Shown here: piece after piece, positions 1 through 6,770 of the stretch
Layout of the letters: each line of letters opens with the position of its first letter
Position numbering within the stretch: the stretch's first letter is position 1
NCBI GenBank assembly: GCA_947627145.1
Contig: CANQUW010000025.1
Span: forward strand, 1 to 13,022
Direction: 5' to 3'
Origin: an uncultured Bacilli bacterium
GTDB lineage: Bacteria > Bacillota_I > Bacilli_A > RF39 > UBA660
Length of the DNA: 13,022 bases
Notes under the pieces: model-generated
The model's database searches: none
Told to the model about the DNA's origin: nothing
What the model saw: the letters and a program-made list of their open reading frames with translations, nothing else
Made by a program: the position numbers and the translations under genes

Positions 1-219
1 ATAAAAATTAACTTTACCAGTAACATACTGAACAGGTCTACCTTCACGAAGAGCATTCATCTCTTCTTTATAAAGCTCACATTTATCTTCTGGTACTTCC
101 TTATTCAAATGATTTAAAAGTTCTAGTGGATTCACTCCAAGAAGGTCTGCAAGTAATATCTTTGAATGATCAGAATGCATTTGTTTTTTACCATATATTA
201 ATAAATCTTCTACTGTCAT
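1..219 (-). CDS. prmC: PrmC (HemK) release factor glutamine methyltransferase, N-terminal part, cut by the window edge
   Basis: Only the first 73 codons lie in the window; the gene continues past position 1. The ATG is at 217-219 and AGGGG lies nine bases upstream, overlapping the TAG stop of prfA, so the two genes are probably translationally coupled. The visible residues form the small helical N-terminal domain that binds the release factor, and end in GRPVQYVTGKVNFY (about residues 60-73), which closely follows the PrmC signature G-x-P-x-Q-Y-x-x-G before the methyltransferase fold. The SAM-binding and NPPY motifs are outside the window. PrmC methylates the glutamine of the GGQ loop in RF1 and RF2, so its position directly after prfA pairs enzyme with substrate. 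The call rests on this end motif plus the classic prfA-prmC order. Confidence 0.9.
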   Translation of the reverse strand, partial: MTVEDLLIYGKKQMHSDHSKILLADLLGVNPLELLNHLNKEVPEDKCELYKEEMNALREGRPVQYVTGKVNFY

Positions 220-228
220 AAAATACCC

Positions 229-1290
229 CTATTCTGCTTCTTCTAATTTTCTTTTTTGATCTTCTTGTATTAAAGCATCTATTATATCAGATAAATCCCC
301 ATCCATTACTCTATCTAAATTCTTAGTAGTAAATCCAATCCTATGATCTGTAACTCTATTTTGTGGATAATTATAAGTTCTAATTTTTTCTGCTCTATCT
401 CCTGTACCTATCTTACTACGACGAACACTACCCATTTCTGCTTCTTGTTTTTCACGTTCTTGTTCATAAAGTCTTGCTTTTAACACTTTCATAGCTTGCT
501 CTTTATTTTGTATTTGACTTCTTTCATTTTGACAAGTAACAACAGTATTAGTAGGTAAGTGGGTAATTCTTACTGCAGAGTCAGTTGTATTAACACCTTG
601 ACCTCCACATCCTGAAGATCTAAAAATATCTATTCTTAAATCACTAGGATTAATATCTATATCTATACTATCATCTTCTTCAGGAATAACTAAAACAGTA
701 GCAGTAGATGTTTGAATACGACCATTACTTTCAGTAACAGGAACTCTTTGAACTCGGTGAGATCCACTTTCATATTTAAGCTTAGAATAAATATTTTGTC
801 CCTTTATAATAAACTCTATCTGACTAAATCCACCTGCGGCACCTTCAACAGCATTATATACTTGACAAGTATATCCTTGTTTTTCAGCATAACGAGTATA
901 CATTCTAAACAAATCTCCAGCAAAAATATTAGCCTCATCTCCTCCAGCTGCTCCTCTAATTTCCATAATAACATTCTTATCATCATTAGGATCCTTTGGA
1001 ATAAGTAATATTTCTAAATCTTTTTCTAACTTTGTCTTTTCCCCTTCTAAACCAGGTAACTCTTCACGAGCCATTTCTGCAAGTTCACTATCACTCATCA
1101 TTTCACGTGTATCTTCTATTTGTCCTAATAAATTTTTATATTTCTTATAAACACCTACAACCTCTTCCATATCACTAATTTTTTTAGATATATCTTTAGT
1201 CTTATTAAAATCATTTAATACTTCAGGTTTAGTAAGTTCTTCTTGTAATTTATTATACTTATCCTCTATCGCATCTAATCTTTCTATCAT
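229..1290 (-). CDS. prfA: Peptide chain release factor 1 (RF1)
   Basis: RF1 reads UAA and UAG at the ribosomal A site and triggers peptide release. From the start chosen here the protein is 353 aa, normal for RF1. The anticodon-like tripeptide is PVT at residues 184-186 (the PxT form specific to RF1; RF2 has SPF), and the catalytic GGQ is at 229-231 in GCGGQGVNTTDSAVRITHLP. The segment IPKDPNDDKNVIMEIRGAAG (about 97-116) is also classic RF1. An upstream in-frame ATG at 1297-1299 would add three residues. The only Shine-Dalgarno (AGAAAGG, 1302-1308) is 2 bases from that ATG but 11 from the ATG at 1288-1290, and the protein then begins MIERLDAIEDKY as RF1 proteins usually do, so I prefer the inner start. 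A promoter lies immediately upstream and prmC follows. Confidence 0.97.
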   Translation of the reverse strand: MIERLDAIEDKYNKLQEELTKPEVLNDFNKTKDISKKISDMEEVVGVYKKYKNLLGQIEDTREMMSDSELAEMAREELPGLEGEKTKLEKDLEILLIPKDPNDDKNVIMEIRGAAGGDEANIFAGDLFRMYTRYAEKQGYTCQVYNAVEGAAGGFSQIEFIIKGQNIYSKLKYESGSHRVQRVPVTESNGRIQTSTATVLVIPEEDDSIDIDINPSDLRIDIFRSSGCGGQGVNTTDSAVRITHLPTNTVVTCQNERSQIQNKEQAMKVLKARLYEQEREKQEAEMGSVRRSKIGTGDRAEKIRTYNYPQNRVTDHRIGFTTKNLDRVMDGDLSDIIDALIQEDQKRKLEEAE

Positions 1291-1301
1291 ACGACTCATC
1301 G

Positions 1302-1308
1302 CCTTTCT
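1302..1308 (-). promoter_or_regulatory. Shine-Dalgarno that decides the prfA start
   Basis: AGAAAGG lies 2 bases from the first in-frame ATG (1297-1299) but 11 bases from the second (1288-1290). The first spacing is too short for efficient initiation, so the second ATG is preferred. The predicted transcript start is at or just before this site. Confidence 0.6.
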
Positions 1309-1315
1309 CTAGGAT

Positions 1316-1344
1316 ATTATAACATGACTTTACCTTTTTGTAAA
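1316..1344 (-). promoter_or_regulatory. Housekeeping-sigma promoter of prfA-prmC
   Basis: A perfect -10 TATAAT (1316-1321) lies 17 bases from TTTACA (1339-1344, 5 of 6 to TTGACA). Transcription would start near 1308-1310, leaving about 10 bases before the first possible ATG of prfA and about 20 before the preferred one. This is one of the two best promoters in the window by consensus and spacing. Confidence 0.75.
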
Positions 1345-1364
1345 AATCATATTAATTTAATTAT

Positions 1365-1399
1365 ATGAAAAATGATAATAGTAAAAACCATTATCATTT
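1365..1399 (-). terminator. Weak hairpin at the 3' end of the 224-aa gene
   Basis: A perfect 10-bp inverted repeat AAATGATAAT / ATTATCATTT (1370-1379 and 1390-1399) has a 10-base loop and, read on the minus strand, runs into TTTTTC. The right-hand arm contains the TGA stop of the 224-aa gene (1394-1396). The stem has only two C or G pairs, so termination would be weak; the separate prfA promoter downstream supports a transcript boundary here. Confidence 0.45.
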
Positions 1400-2068
1400 G
1401 CTTTTATTCTTTTCTGTTTCGTATTTACGATAAAAATAATTAAGCCATTGTTTAGCAATTGATCCTTCTTCTCTTTCCATACAAATATTTTCAAGAGCGT
1501 CTTTCTCATGAGAAAAAGGTGCATCCTTAACTTGTTCAATATATGTAATAGCTTCATCCATCAAATCATCATGACAAAAATTCTTTTTAGAAGTCTCATA
1601 TAAAACGACTTTACCAATTTCACATAATACATCTAAATATTTAGAAAAATCTTCTTCTACACCAATTCCAGGTTGAACAAGCATATTATAAGATCTCTGC
1701 ATATTTACAATTATACGTTTTAAAAATAACTCTTGGTCACTTTTTTCATGAGGACTCAAATCATAATTATCAACAATACTCCTCAAATTAAGTGCGGCAC
1801 ACTTAACATTTCTAAATCTAGTATCTTCCAATTTAGTATTAATACTCTCTTCACATTCTAAAACATTATTATAATACTTTCTTAAATTTAAATCTTTACT
1901 TTCTTCTGTAGTAAGCAAAACACCATCTAAAACAGTACTACATTCATAATCTTTCCCATTATAAAACATAACATTACTAGTATTCTTAGTACTAAATAAC
2001 TCATCAACAACATTCTCTGGAGTTCTAATAATACTATCATCAACTTGCACTTCTAATACTTTTCCCAT
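1394..2068 (-). CDS. Unrecognised 224-aa soluble protein
   Basis: I do not recognise this family. The gene has a strong Shine-Dalgarno (AAGAAGGTGA, 2073-2082), its own promoter and a TGA stop, and keeps an open frame of 675 bases in very AT-rich DNA, so it is very probably real. The protein has no signal peptide and no membrane segment. The first 55 residues look mixed strand and loop (MGKVLEVQVDDSIIRTPENV at the start); the rest is charged and looks mainly helical. Six cysteines (43, 72, 90, 149, 165, 196) and a CHDD stretch (165-168) stand out, but they are not arranged as a known metal site. It lies between rpoE and prfA but is bounded by hairpins on both sides, so it is probably transcribed alone and the neighbours say little about its job. 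A lineage-specific protein is most likely. Confidence 0.75.
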   Translation of the reverse strand: MGKVLEVQVDDSIIRTPENVVDELFSTKNTSNVMFYNGKDYECSTVLDGVLLTTEESKDLNLRKYYNNVLECEESINTKLEDTRFRNVKCAALNLRSIVDNYDLSPHEKSDQELFLKRIIVNMQRSYNMLVQPGIGVEEDFSKYLDVLCEIGKVVLYETSKKNFCHDDLMDEAITYIEQVKDAPFSHEKDALENICMEREEGSIAKQWLNYFYRKYETEKNKSK

Positions 2069-2085
2069 AAAATCACCTTCTTAAT

Positions 2086-2097
2086 ATTATAATACCA
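2086..2097 (-). promoter_or_regulatory. Extended -10 promoter of the 224-aa gene
   Basis: On the minus strand TGGTATTATAAT contains an extended -10 (TGG followed by TATTAT, 2089-2097) overlapping a perfect TATAAT (2086-2091). No good -35 is seen at the matching distance; the DNA there is the T-run of the rpoE terminator. Initiation would fall at about 2079-2082, immediately at the Shine-Dalgarno, giving a leader of roughly 10-14 bases. Confidence 0.5.
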
Positions 2098-2105
2098 CAA
2101 AATTG

Positions 2106-2136
2106 AAAAAAACTAAAACTTAATCTTGTTCTAGTT
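2106..2136 (-). terminator. Rho-independent terminator of rpoE
   Basis: On the minus strand AACTAGAAC (2128-2136) pairs with GTTTTAGTT (2111-2119) over 9 bp with one G-U pair and an 8-base loop, followed by TTTTT. The first arm lies within the last codons of rpoE and the TAA stop sits in the loop. It separates rpoE from the 224-aa gene. Confidence 0.7.
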
Positions 2137-2563
2137 CACTTTCATCTAAAATAACCAAATCTTTAATATCTTCATTAGGATCTACATAATCATCACTATC
2201 ATCTGTAGAATCATAATTATCTTCTAATTCATCATCCTCAACTACTTCGTCCTCTATTTCTTCATCATCTTCTTCGTCTTCATCTTCATCATCTGTTATA
2301 GGGTTTTTAATTTTATCAGAACTATGTCTAACTCTTAAATCCCAATTACCATTATCAAGTAAAATAAATCTTTTATCAGTAGATAAAGTAGTATAAAACT
2401 CCCCAATTTTCTCTTCAAAGCTAGACTCAGGTAATTTTAATAATTCAATTATTTTCTTAAATAAAGCAGCTGTACTAATAGATCTTTTTCTTTCAGATAA
2501 AATCATATAAGCTATATCTTTATTAGACATCAATTCAAGTTCTTCTAGACTTTTTTTATTCAT
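2120..2563 (-). CDS. rpoE: RNA polymerase delta subunit
   Basis: Delta is a small subunit of Gram-positive RNA polymerase that promotes recycling and makes initiation sensitive to NTP levels. The protein is 147 aa with the two expected parts: a HARE-HTH winged-helix domain (about residues 5-82; note LEELELMSNKDIAYMILSER and the RFILLDNGNWDLR end of the domain) and a disordered tail from about residue 91 made almost wholly of Asp and Glu. The true start is the ATG at 2561-2563, seven bases after AAAGGAAG (2571-2578). A GTG six codons upstream, at 2579-2581, touches that Shine-Dalgarno and cannot be the start. The gene has its own promoter and terminator. In Bacillus rpoE precedes pyrG; here it is followed by an unrelated gene. 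Confidence 0.95.
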   Translation of the reverse strand: MNKKSLEELELMSNKDIAYMILSERKRSISTAALFKKIIELLKLPESSFEEKIGEFYTTLSTDKRFILLDNGNWDLRVRHSSDKIKNPITDDEDEDEEDDEEIEDEVVEDDELEDNYDSTDDSDDYVDPNEDIKDLVILDESELEQD

Positions 2564-2570
2564 ATTATTA

Positions 2571-2578
2571 CTTCCTTT
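2571..2578 (-). promoter_or_regulatory. Shine-Dalgarno that decides the rpoE start
   Basis: AAAGGAAG lies 7 bases from the ATG at 2561-2563. An in-frame GTG (2579-2581) sits directly before it, so starting there would place the Shine-Dalgarno inside the coding region. Confidence 0.8.
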
Positions 2579-2642
2579 CACGAATAACTTTCTAAATACT
2601 ATATGTAATTAATATTTTTTGGCCACATTTATTACAAACAAA

Positions 2643-2671
2643 TTTATAACACGAAAAAGATATAAATGCAA
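2643..2671 (-). promoter_or_regulatory. Candidate extended -10 promoter of rpoE
   Basis: TATAAA (2643-2648) is preceded by TGT (an extended -10), with TTGCAT 17 bases upstream (2666-2671, a poor -35 matching only TTG). Initiation near 2636 would give a leader of about 70 bases, the longest among the promoters I can place. The promoter lies in the 107-base gap after the 116-aa gene; I see no convincing terminator for that gene, so readthrough into rpoE is also possible. Confidence 0.5.
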
Positions 2672-2688
2672 CACCTTTTTAATTATTT

Positions 2689-3039
2689 TTACACACCAAA
2701 TATTTTATATTGATAAAAATCTCCATTACTATAATATTCAATTACTATAGTATTACTAGTTAAAACTATATTTTTTACTTTAATTTCTATATCAAATTTT
2801 TTATTTAAACTTTTTTCAAAAAAATAACCTTTTTCATGTTTAAAATCATATTCCATGTACATTTTATTATTATCTCTTTTTAAAATATTATTCTTATAAT
2901 CAAAACTTACAAAAGTTTTTTCCAAATCCTTTTCAACATAACTTAACTCATTGTTATCTTTATTAATAAATATTGAAACATCGTACAAAATACTATTATC
3001 TTTAGAATTTAATAAAACTCTAACACCATCTATATTCAT
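2689..3039 (-). CDS. Probable DUF1934 (YwiB-like) beta-barrel protein
   Basis: A 116-aa protein without signal peptide or membrane segment, rich in alternating hydrophobic and polar residues typical of beta strands. Recalled against YwiB of Bacillus, it keeps the pattern: an L-S-Y-x-E strand (about 32-36), a central KR-x-x-N-K-M turn (about 54-60), then Y-x-x-x-x-S-L-x-K-x-F-D-I-E-I-K (about 72-87) matching the Y-to-G-E-L region, and a final I-x-I-E-Y-Y strand (about 98-103). YwiB lies in the rpoE-argS neighbourhood of Bacillus, which adds support. The family has a calycin-like barrel and no established function. This copy is shorter than the usual 140 aa or so, mainly at the N-terminus. The Shine-Dalgarno AAGGAG (3047-3052) is 7 bases from the ATG. 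The family assignment is from memory of the pattern, so moderate. Confidence 0.6.
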   Translation of the reverse strand: MNIDGVRVLLNSKDNSILYDVSIFINKDNNELSYVEKDLEKTFVSFDYKNNILKRDNNKMYMEYDFKHEKGYFFEKSLNKKFDIEIKVKNIVLTSNTIVIEYYSNGDFYQYKIFGV

Positions 3040-3058
3040 ATAAGCACTCCTTAAAAAG

Positions 3059-3064
3059 ATTATA
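3059..3064 (-). promoter_or_regulatory. -10 element upstream of the 116-aa gene
   Basis: A perfect TATAAT on the minus strand, ending 19 bases before the ATG of the 116-aa gene; initiation near 3052 would leave a leader of about 13 bases that is little more than the Shine-Dalgarno. No -35 close to consensus is seen 16-18 bases upstream; the DNA there is A/T tracts. The gap is shared with the divergent PBP gene, for which I see no convincing promoter. Confidence 0.45.
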
Positions 3065-3138
3065 ATACAAAATTAAATTTTTATATACATAATTTTTAAT
3101 TTATTTTTTCATAATAAAATTTAGAAAGGTGTGATTAT

Positions 3139-5106
3139 ATGAAAATACTAAAAAAAACATGTAAAATTACTATAATATTAATTACCCTTATAGCTATTTT
3201 ATATGGTGGTGTTTTTATATATGCTAAAATGACACCAAAATTAGAAATAAAAAGTGCCAATAGTATTTCTTTGTATGATACAAATAATAATTTATTTTTT
3301 CAGGGAACAGGAAATAAAGAATGGATATCTTTAAAAAAAATATCTAAAAATTTAATAAATGCTACTCTTGTAACAGAAGATAAAAAATTTTATAAACATC
3401 ATGGATTTGACTATTTAAGAATATTAAAAGCTGGATACACTAATTTATTAAATAGAGAAAAATTACAAGGAGCATCTACTATTACTCAACAATATGCTAA
3501 AAACTTATTTTTAGATTTTTCTAAAACATGGGAAAGAAAAATAAAAGAAATGTGGTACACAGTAGAATTAGAAACTCATTATAAAAAAGATGAAATATTA
3601 GAAGGATACTTAAATACTATTAATTATGGACATGGTATGTATGGAATTGAAAATGCATCTAAGTTTTATTTTGATAAAAGTGCATCTGACTTAACACTAG
3701 CAGAGTCTGCGATGCTTGCAGGTATACCAAAGTCTCCAGCAAATTACTCACCACTCGTAGATTATAATACTGCCAAAGAAAGACAACTAAATATTTTAGA
3801 AAATATGGAAAGTGCCGGATTAATTTCAGAAATAGAAAAACAAGCTGCTTATAATCAACAACTAGAAATAGTAGGAAAAAGTAACATAGATAAACTAAAC
3901 ACAGAAATGTATTTTCATGATGCAGTACTACAAGAACTAGAAACAATAGAAAATATACCAAAATCATTTACTGAAACCAATGGATTAAAAATATATACAA
4001 CACTAGATAGAGATGCTCAAACAAACTTAGAAAACAATGTAAAAGAAATAATGCCAAGTGATAATGAAGAATTACAAACTGCAAGTGTAATGATAAAACC
4101 AACAACAGGTGAAGTAATTGCCTTGATAGGTGGAAGAAACTATAATACATCAGAATACAATCGTGCAACCACAGCCAAAAGACAAGTGGGTTCAACAATG
4201 AAACCATTTTTGTATTATGCAGCACTTGAAAATGGATTTACATCATCAACTTCATTTACAAGTGAACAAACAACATTCACTTTTTCAAACAATACAACAT
4301 ATTCTCCAAAAAACTATAATGACAAATATGGAAACAAACCAATATCAATGGCAACTGCTATTGCATATTCAGAAAATGTATATGCTGTAAAAACACATAT
4401 GTTTTTAGGTAGTGATGCACTAATAAATGTTGCAAGAAGAACAGGTATAACATCAAAACTTGATAAAGTAGCATCCCTACCACTAGGTACAAAAGAAATA
4501 AATATGCTAGAGTTCGCTGGAGGCTACTGTTCATTCGCAAATGAAGGATATAAAATAAAACCTCATTTTATAAAAAGAATAGAAGACAGTAAAGGTAATG
4601 TTTTATATGAAGCAAAACAAACAAAAAATAAAGTACTAGATTCAAGTCTTACCTTTATATTAGATAATATGTTAACTGCAACTTATGACCCAGACTATAT
4701 AGATTATAATTACCCAACTGCAGTAGGACTATCTTCAAAACTAACTCATAAATACGCCTTAAAAAGTGGAACTACAGATACAGATAACTGGTATATAGGA
4801 TTTAATAAAGATATATTAGTAACAACATGGGTAGGTTATGATAATAATAAAACATTACTATCTTCAGACTATAAATATGGGCAAAATATATGGTTTAATA
4901 CTATAGAAAACTACGAAAAAGATAAACCAGACAGTTGGTATGAAACACCAGAGAACATAGTAGGAGTTCTAGTAGACCCAATATCAGGAAGACCAGCAAC
5001 AGAAGAAAGTCAAAAGAAAAAATTAATGTACTTTATAAAAGGAACCGAACCAAAAGATACTGATACAGTATTTGATGAAAAATTATCTCCAACATATCCA
5101 TCATAA
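3139..5106 (+). CDS. Class A penicillin-binding protein (GT51 glycosyltransferase plus transpeptidase)
   Basis: A bifunctional enzyme that polymerises lipid II into glycan strands and cross-links the stem peptides outside the membrane. The 655-aa protein has a short cytoplasmic basic start, one membrane anchor (about 9-30), a GT51 domain and a penicillin-binding transpeptidase domain. GT51 motifs: E80-D-K-K-F-Y-K-H-H-G with the catalytic glutamate, GASTITQQ (111-118), RKIKE (133-137), and the Y-L-N-x-I-N-Y-G-H-G motif (157-166). Transpeptidase motifs: S352-T-M-K355 nucleophile, S411-E-N413, and K542-S-G-T545 (the KTG box in its KSG form). It ends soon after the transpeptidase domain, without a long disordered tail or PASTA or FN3 domains. 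Shine-Dalgarno AGAAAGG lies upstream of the ATG. It is a single-gene unit with a terminator. PBP1A/PonA type is likely; I leave the symbol open because paralogues cannot be judged here. Confidence 0.96.
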   Translation: MKILKKTCKITIILITLIAILYGGVFIYAKMTPKLEIKSANSISLYDTNNNLFFQGTGNKEWISLKKISKNLINATLVTEDKKFYKHHGFDYLRILKAGYTNLLNREKLQGASTITQQYAKNLFLDFSKTWERKIKEMWYTVELETHYKKDEILEGYLNTINYGHGMYGIENASKFYFDKSASDLTLAESAMLAGIPKSPANYSPLVDYNTAKERQLNILENMESAGLISEIEKQAAYNQQLEIVGKSNIDKLNTEMYFHDAVLQELETIENIPKSFTETNGLKIYTTLDRDAQTNLENNVKEIMPSDNEELQTASVMIKPTTGEVIALIGGRNYNTSEYNRATTAKRQVGSTMKPFLYYAALENGFTSSTSFTSEQTTFTFSNNTTYSPKNYNDKYGNKPISMATAIAYSENVYAVKTHMFLGSDALINVARRTGITSKLDKVASLPLGTKEINMLEFAGGYCSFANEGYKIKPHFIKRIEDSKGNVLYEAKQTKNKVLDSSLTFILDNMLTATYDPDYIDYNYPTAVGLSSKLTHKYALKSGTTDTDNWYIGFNKDILVTTWVGYDNNKTLLSSDYKYGQNIWFNTIENYEKDKPDSWYETPENIVGVLVDPISGRPATEESQKKKLMYFIKGTEPKDTDTVFDEKLSPTYPS

Positions 5107-5123
5107 AAAATTTTATTAAACAG

Positions 5124-5149
5124 AAACTATGCTTATTCATAGTTTTTTT
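5124..5149 (+). terminator. Rho-independent terminator of the PBP gene
   Basis: An 8-bp stem AAACTATG / CATAGTTT (5124-5131 and 5138-5145) with loop CTTATT runs directly into TTTT. It lies 18 bases after the PBP stop codon. Confidence 0.8.
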
Positions 5150-5163
5150 ATGATTATAATTAA

Positions 5164-5192
5164 TTTACAATTTATCATATACATGATACAAT
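5164..5192 (+). promoter_or_regulatory. Promoter of the lemA-pta operon
   Basis: TTTACA (5164-5169) is 17 bases from TACAAT (5187-5192), which is preceded by TGA, forming an extended -10. Initiation near 5199 gives a leader of about 17 bases, nearly all Shine-Dalgarno. The spacer holds a dyad TATCAT-N4-ATGATA (5173-5188) that could be a binding site for a regulator or may be chance in this AT-rich DNA. Confidence 0.7.
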
Positions 5193-5200
5193 TATAAAGT

Positions 5201-5210
5201 AAGAAGGTGG
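5201..5210 (+). promoter_or_regulatory. Shine-Dalgarno that decides the lemA start
   Basis: AAGAAGGTGG lies just upstream of the ATG at 5216. It contains an in-frame GTG (5207-5209) that would add three residues but would sit on the ribosome binding site itself, so it is not the start. Confidence 0.75.
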
Positions 5211-5215
5211 TATAT

Positions 5216-5758
5216 ATGATAGTAAAATTAATTATAATAGGAATAATATTATTACTAATAATATTTATTGCAATTTCAATTATATCTTGTCGTAGTAAAC
5301 TAAATATTTCAAACATTAAAATTACTGAAGCAGAAAAAAATATAGATTCAATATTAAGTAAAAAAACAAAAAACTTAAATAAAATAAAACCTATAATATT
5401 AAAAGAAATAGATGAAAAAAACTTTTTAGAAGATATAGAAGAATTTAATGTTAGTGAAAACGGATATTTTGAATCTAATTCTCTACTTGCAGATTTTTAC
5501 GCTGAATTAACAACTATAATTGATGAAAACGAAAAATTACTTAATAATGAAGAAATTGAAAAAATATTAGAGAAACTAGAAGATGAAAATGTAGAACTAA
5601 AAGCAACTATAAAATACTATAATGATAGTGTTACTAAATTTAATAAAAAAATTGAACAATTTCCAAATAATATTTATAGAATATTCTTAGGATATAAGAA
5701 AAAAGAATTATTTAAAGATGAAACAAGAGAAGAATTTGAAATACTAAAGGAGAAATAA
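5216..5758 (+). CDS. LemA family membrane-anchored protein, possible lipoprotein
   Basis: A 180-aa protein with one very hydrophobic N-terminal segment (about 3-24) and a long helical body, the length and layout of LemA. The family signature is near the C-terminus: KYYNDSVTKFNKKIEQFPNN (about 133-152), matching the usual Y-N-x-x-V-x-x-Y-N-x-x-I-x-x-F-P, followed by LGYKKKELF. LemA proteins form a helical bundle outside the membrane; their biochemical role is not settled. The body is charged and less conserved than usual, with the common Tyr-Pro before the central helix missing. The hydrophobic segment ends I-I-S-C25, which fits a lipobox, so signal peptidase II processing is possible. The start is the ATG after AAGAAGG; the gene is followed 4 bases later by pta, whose Shine-Dalgarno lies inside the last lemA codons. 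Confidence 0.85.
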   Translation: MIVKLIIIGIILLLIIFIAISIISCRSKLNISNIKITEAEKNIDSILSKKTKNLNKIKPIILKEIDEKNFLEDIEEFNVSENGYFESNSLLADFYAELTTIIDENEKLLNNEEIEKILEKLEDENVELKATIKYYNDSVTKFNKKIEQFPNNIYRIFLGYKKKELFKDETREEFEILKEK

Positions 5759-5762
5759 AAAC

Positions 5763-6770
5763 ATGAATTTTATTGAGAAAATTATTAATAGAGCAAAAAA
5801 AAATTTAAAAACTATAGTATTACCAGAATCAAATGATAGAAGAGTTTTAGAAGCAGCAGAAATAACTTTAAAAGAAAACATTGCTAATATTATAATAATT
5901 GGAACAGAAGAAGATTTAAAAGAATCATCTATTAATTTAGATTTATCAAAAGCAAATATAATTAATCCTTATAATAATGATTTAACAGAAAAATTAATAA
6001 ATAAATTAGTAGACCTAAGAAAAGATAAAGGTATGACTTACGAAAAAGCAAAAGAATTAATGTTAAACGATTATATGTATTATGCTTGTATGTTAGTAGA
6101 AGAAGGATATGCAGATGGAGTTGTATCAGGAGCATGTCACTATACATCCGATACAATAAGACCTGCTCTTCAAATAATAAAAACAAAAAAAGATACTAAT
6201 CTAGTATCAGCATTTTTCTTAGTAGAAGTACCAAACTGCGAATATGGAGAACATGGAACATTTATTTTTGCAGATGCAGGTCTAAATCAAGAACCAACTT
6301 CACCTGAACTAGCAGAAATAGCCAAAACATCTGCTGACAGTTTTAAAGAATTAGTTGGCGTTGAACCAGTAGTTGCTATGCTTTCACATTCAACAAAAGG
6401 TTCTGCAAAACATGAAAAAGTAACAAAAGTTATAGAAGCAACAAAAATAGCAAAAGAAAAATATCCACAATATAAAATAGATGGAGAATTACAACTTGAT
6501 AGTGCAATTGTAGAAGAAGTAGCAAAACAAAAAGCACCAAGCAGTACAGTAGCAGGACATGCAAATGTATTAATATTTCCAGATCTAGATTCTGGAAATA
6601 TCGGTTACAAACTAGTACAAAGATTAGCAAAAGCAAATGCCTATGGTCCAATATGCCAAGGTATTAAACATCCAATAAATGATTTATCAAGAGGATGTAC
6701 TAAAGAAGATATAGTAGGAGTAATTGCAATCACTTCAGTACAAGCAAGCTCTATAAACAAAAGTTTATAG
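5763..6770 (+). CDS. pta: Phosphate acetyltransferase
   Basis: Pta interconverts acetyl-CoA plus phosphate and acetyl phosphate plus CoA, the first step of acetate and ATP formation with AckA. The 335-aa protein has the short, single-domain form of Bacilli and Clostridia. Visible motifs: LPESNDRRVLEAA (20-32), DGVVSGACHYTSDTIRPALQ (118-137), SHSTKGSAKHEK (208-219), DGELQLDSA (240-248), and the C-terminal block AGHANVLIFPDLDSGNIGYK (264-283) through GIKHPINDLSRG. Ser309, Arg310 and Asp316 occupy the places of the catalytic and CoA-binding residues studied in the Methanosarcina enzyme. AAAGGAG (5746-5752), inside the end of lemA, is 10 bases from the ATG, so lemA and pta are co-transcribed and probably coupled. 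No ackA is in the window. The TAG stop lies inside the right arm of the terminator stem. Confidence 0.97.
   Translation: MNFIEKIINRAKKNLKTIVLPESNDRRVLEAAEITLKENIANIIIIGTEEDLKESSINLDLSKANIINPYNNDLTEKLINKLVDLRKDKGMTYEKAKELMLNDYMYYACMLVEEGYADGVVSGACHYTSDTIRPALQIIKTKKDTNLVSAFFLVEVPNCEYGEHGTFIFADAGLNQEPTSPELAEIAKTSADSFKELVGVEPVVAMLSHSTKGSAKHEKVTKVIEATKIAKEKYPQYKIDGELQLDSAIVEEVAKQKAPSSTVAGHANVLIFPDLDSGNIGYKLVQRLAKANAYGPICQGIKHPINDLSRGCTKEDIVGVIAITSVQASSINKSL

Noticed and set aside
712..1008. 98-codon plus-strand frame across prfA
   Set aside because: It is antisense to conserved RF1 sequence including the PxT region, is low-complexity in Ser, Ile and Asn, and has no Shine-Dalgarno.
2630..2651. WalR-like direct repeat (TGTTAT-N5-TGTTTG) upstream of rpoE
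   Set aside because: The second half departs from TGTWAH, no walR is visible in the window, and the first half is just the extended -10.
2657..2685. Hairpin AAAAAG...CTTTTT after the 116-aa gene as a terminator
   Set aside because: Six A/T-rich pairs with a 15-base loop, overlapping the candidate rpoE promoter; not stable enough to call.
3095..3138. Promoter for the PBP gene in the divergent gap
   Set aside because: TAAAAT and CATAAT resemble a -10, but no -35 lies at a fitting distance and the region is A/T tracts, so the support is too weak to list.
3659..4540. Open frames on the minus strand across the PBP gene
   Set aside because: They are rich in Leu, Phe and Tyr from the antisense of AT-rich coding DNA, lack ribosome binding sites, and lie opposite a gene with full GT51 and transpeptidase motifs.
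5962..6651. Minus-strand frames of 73-74 codons across pta
   Set aside because: Leu-rich antisense shadows of a well-conserved enzyme without start signals.
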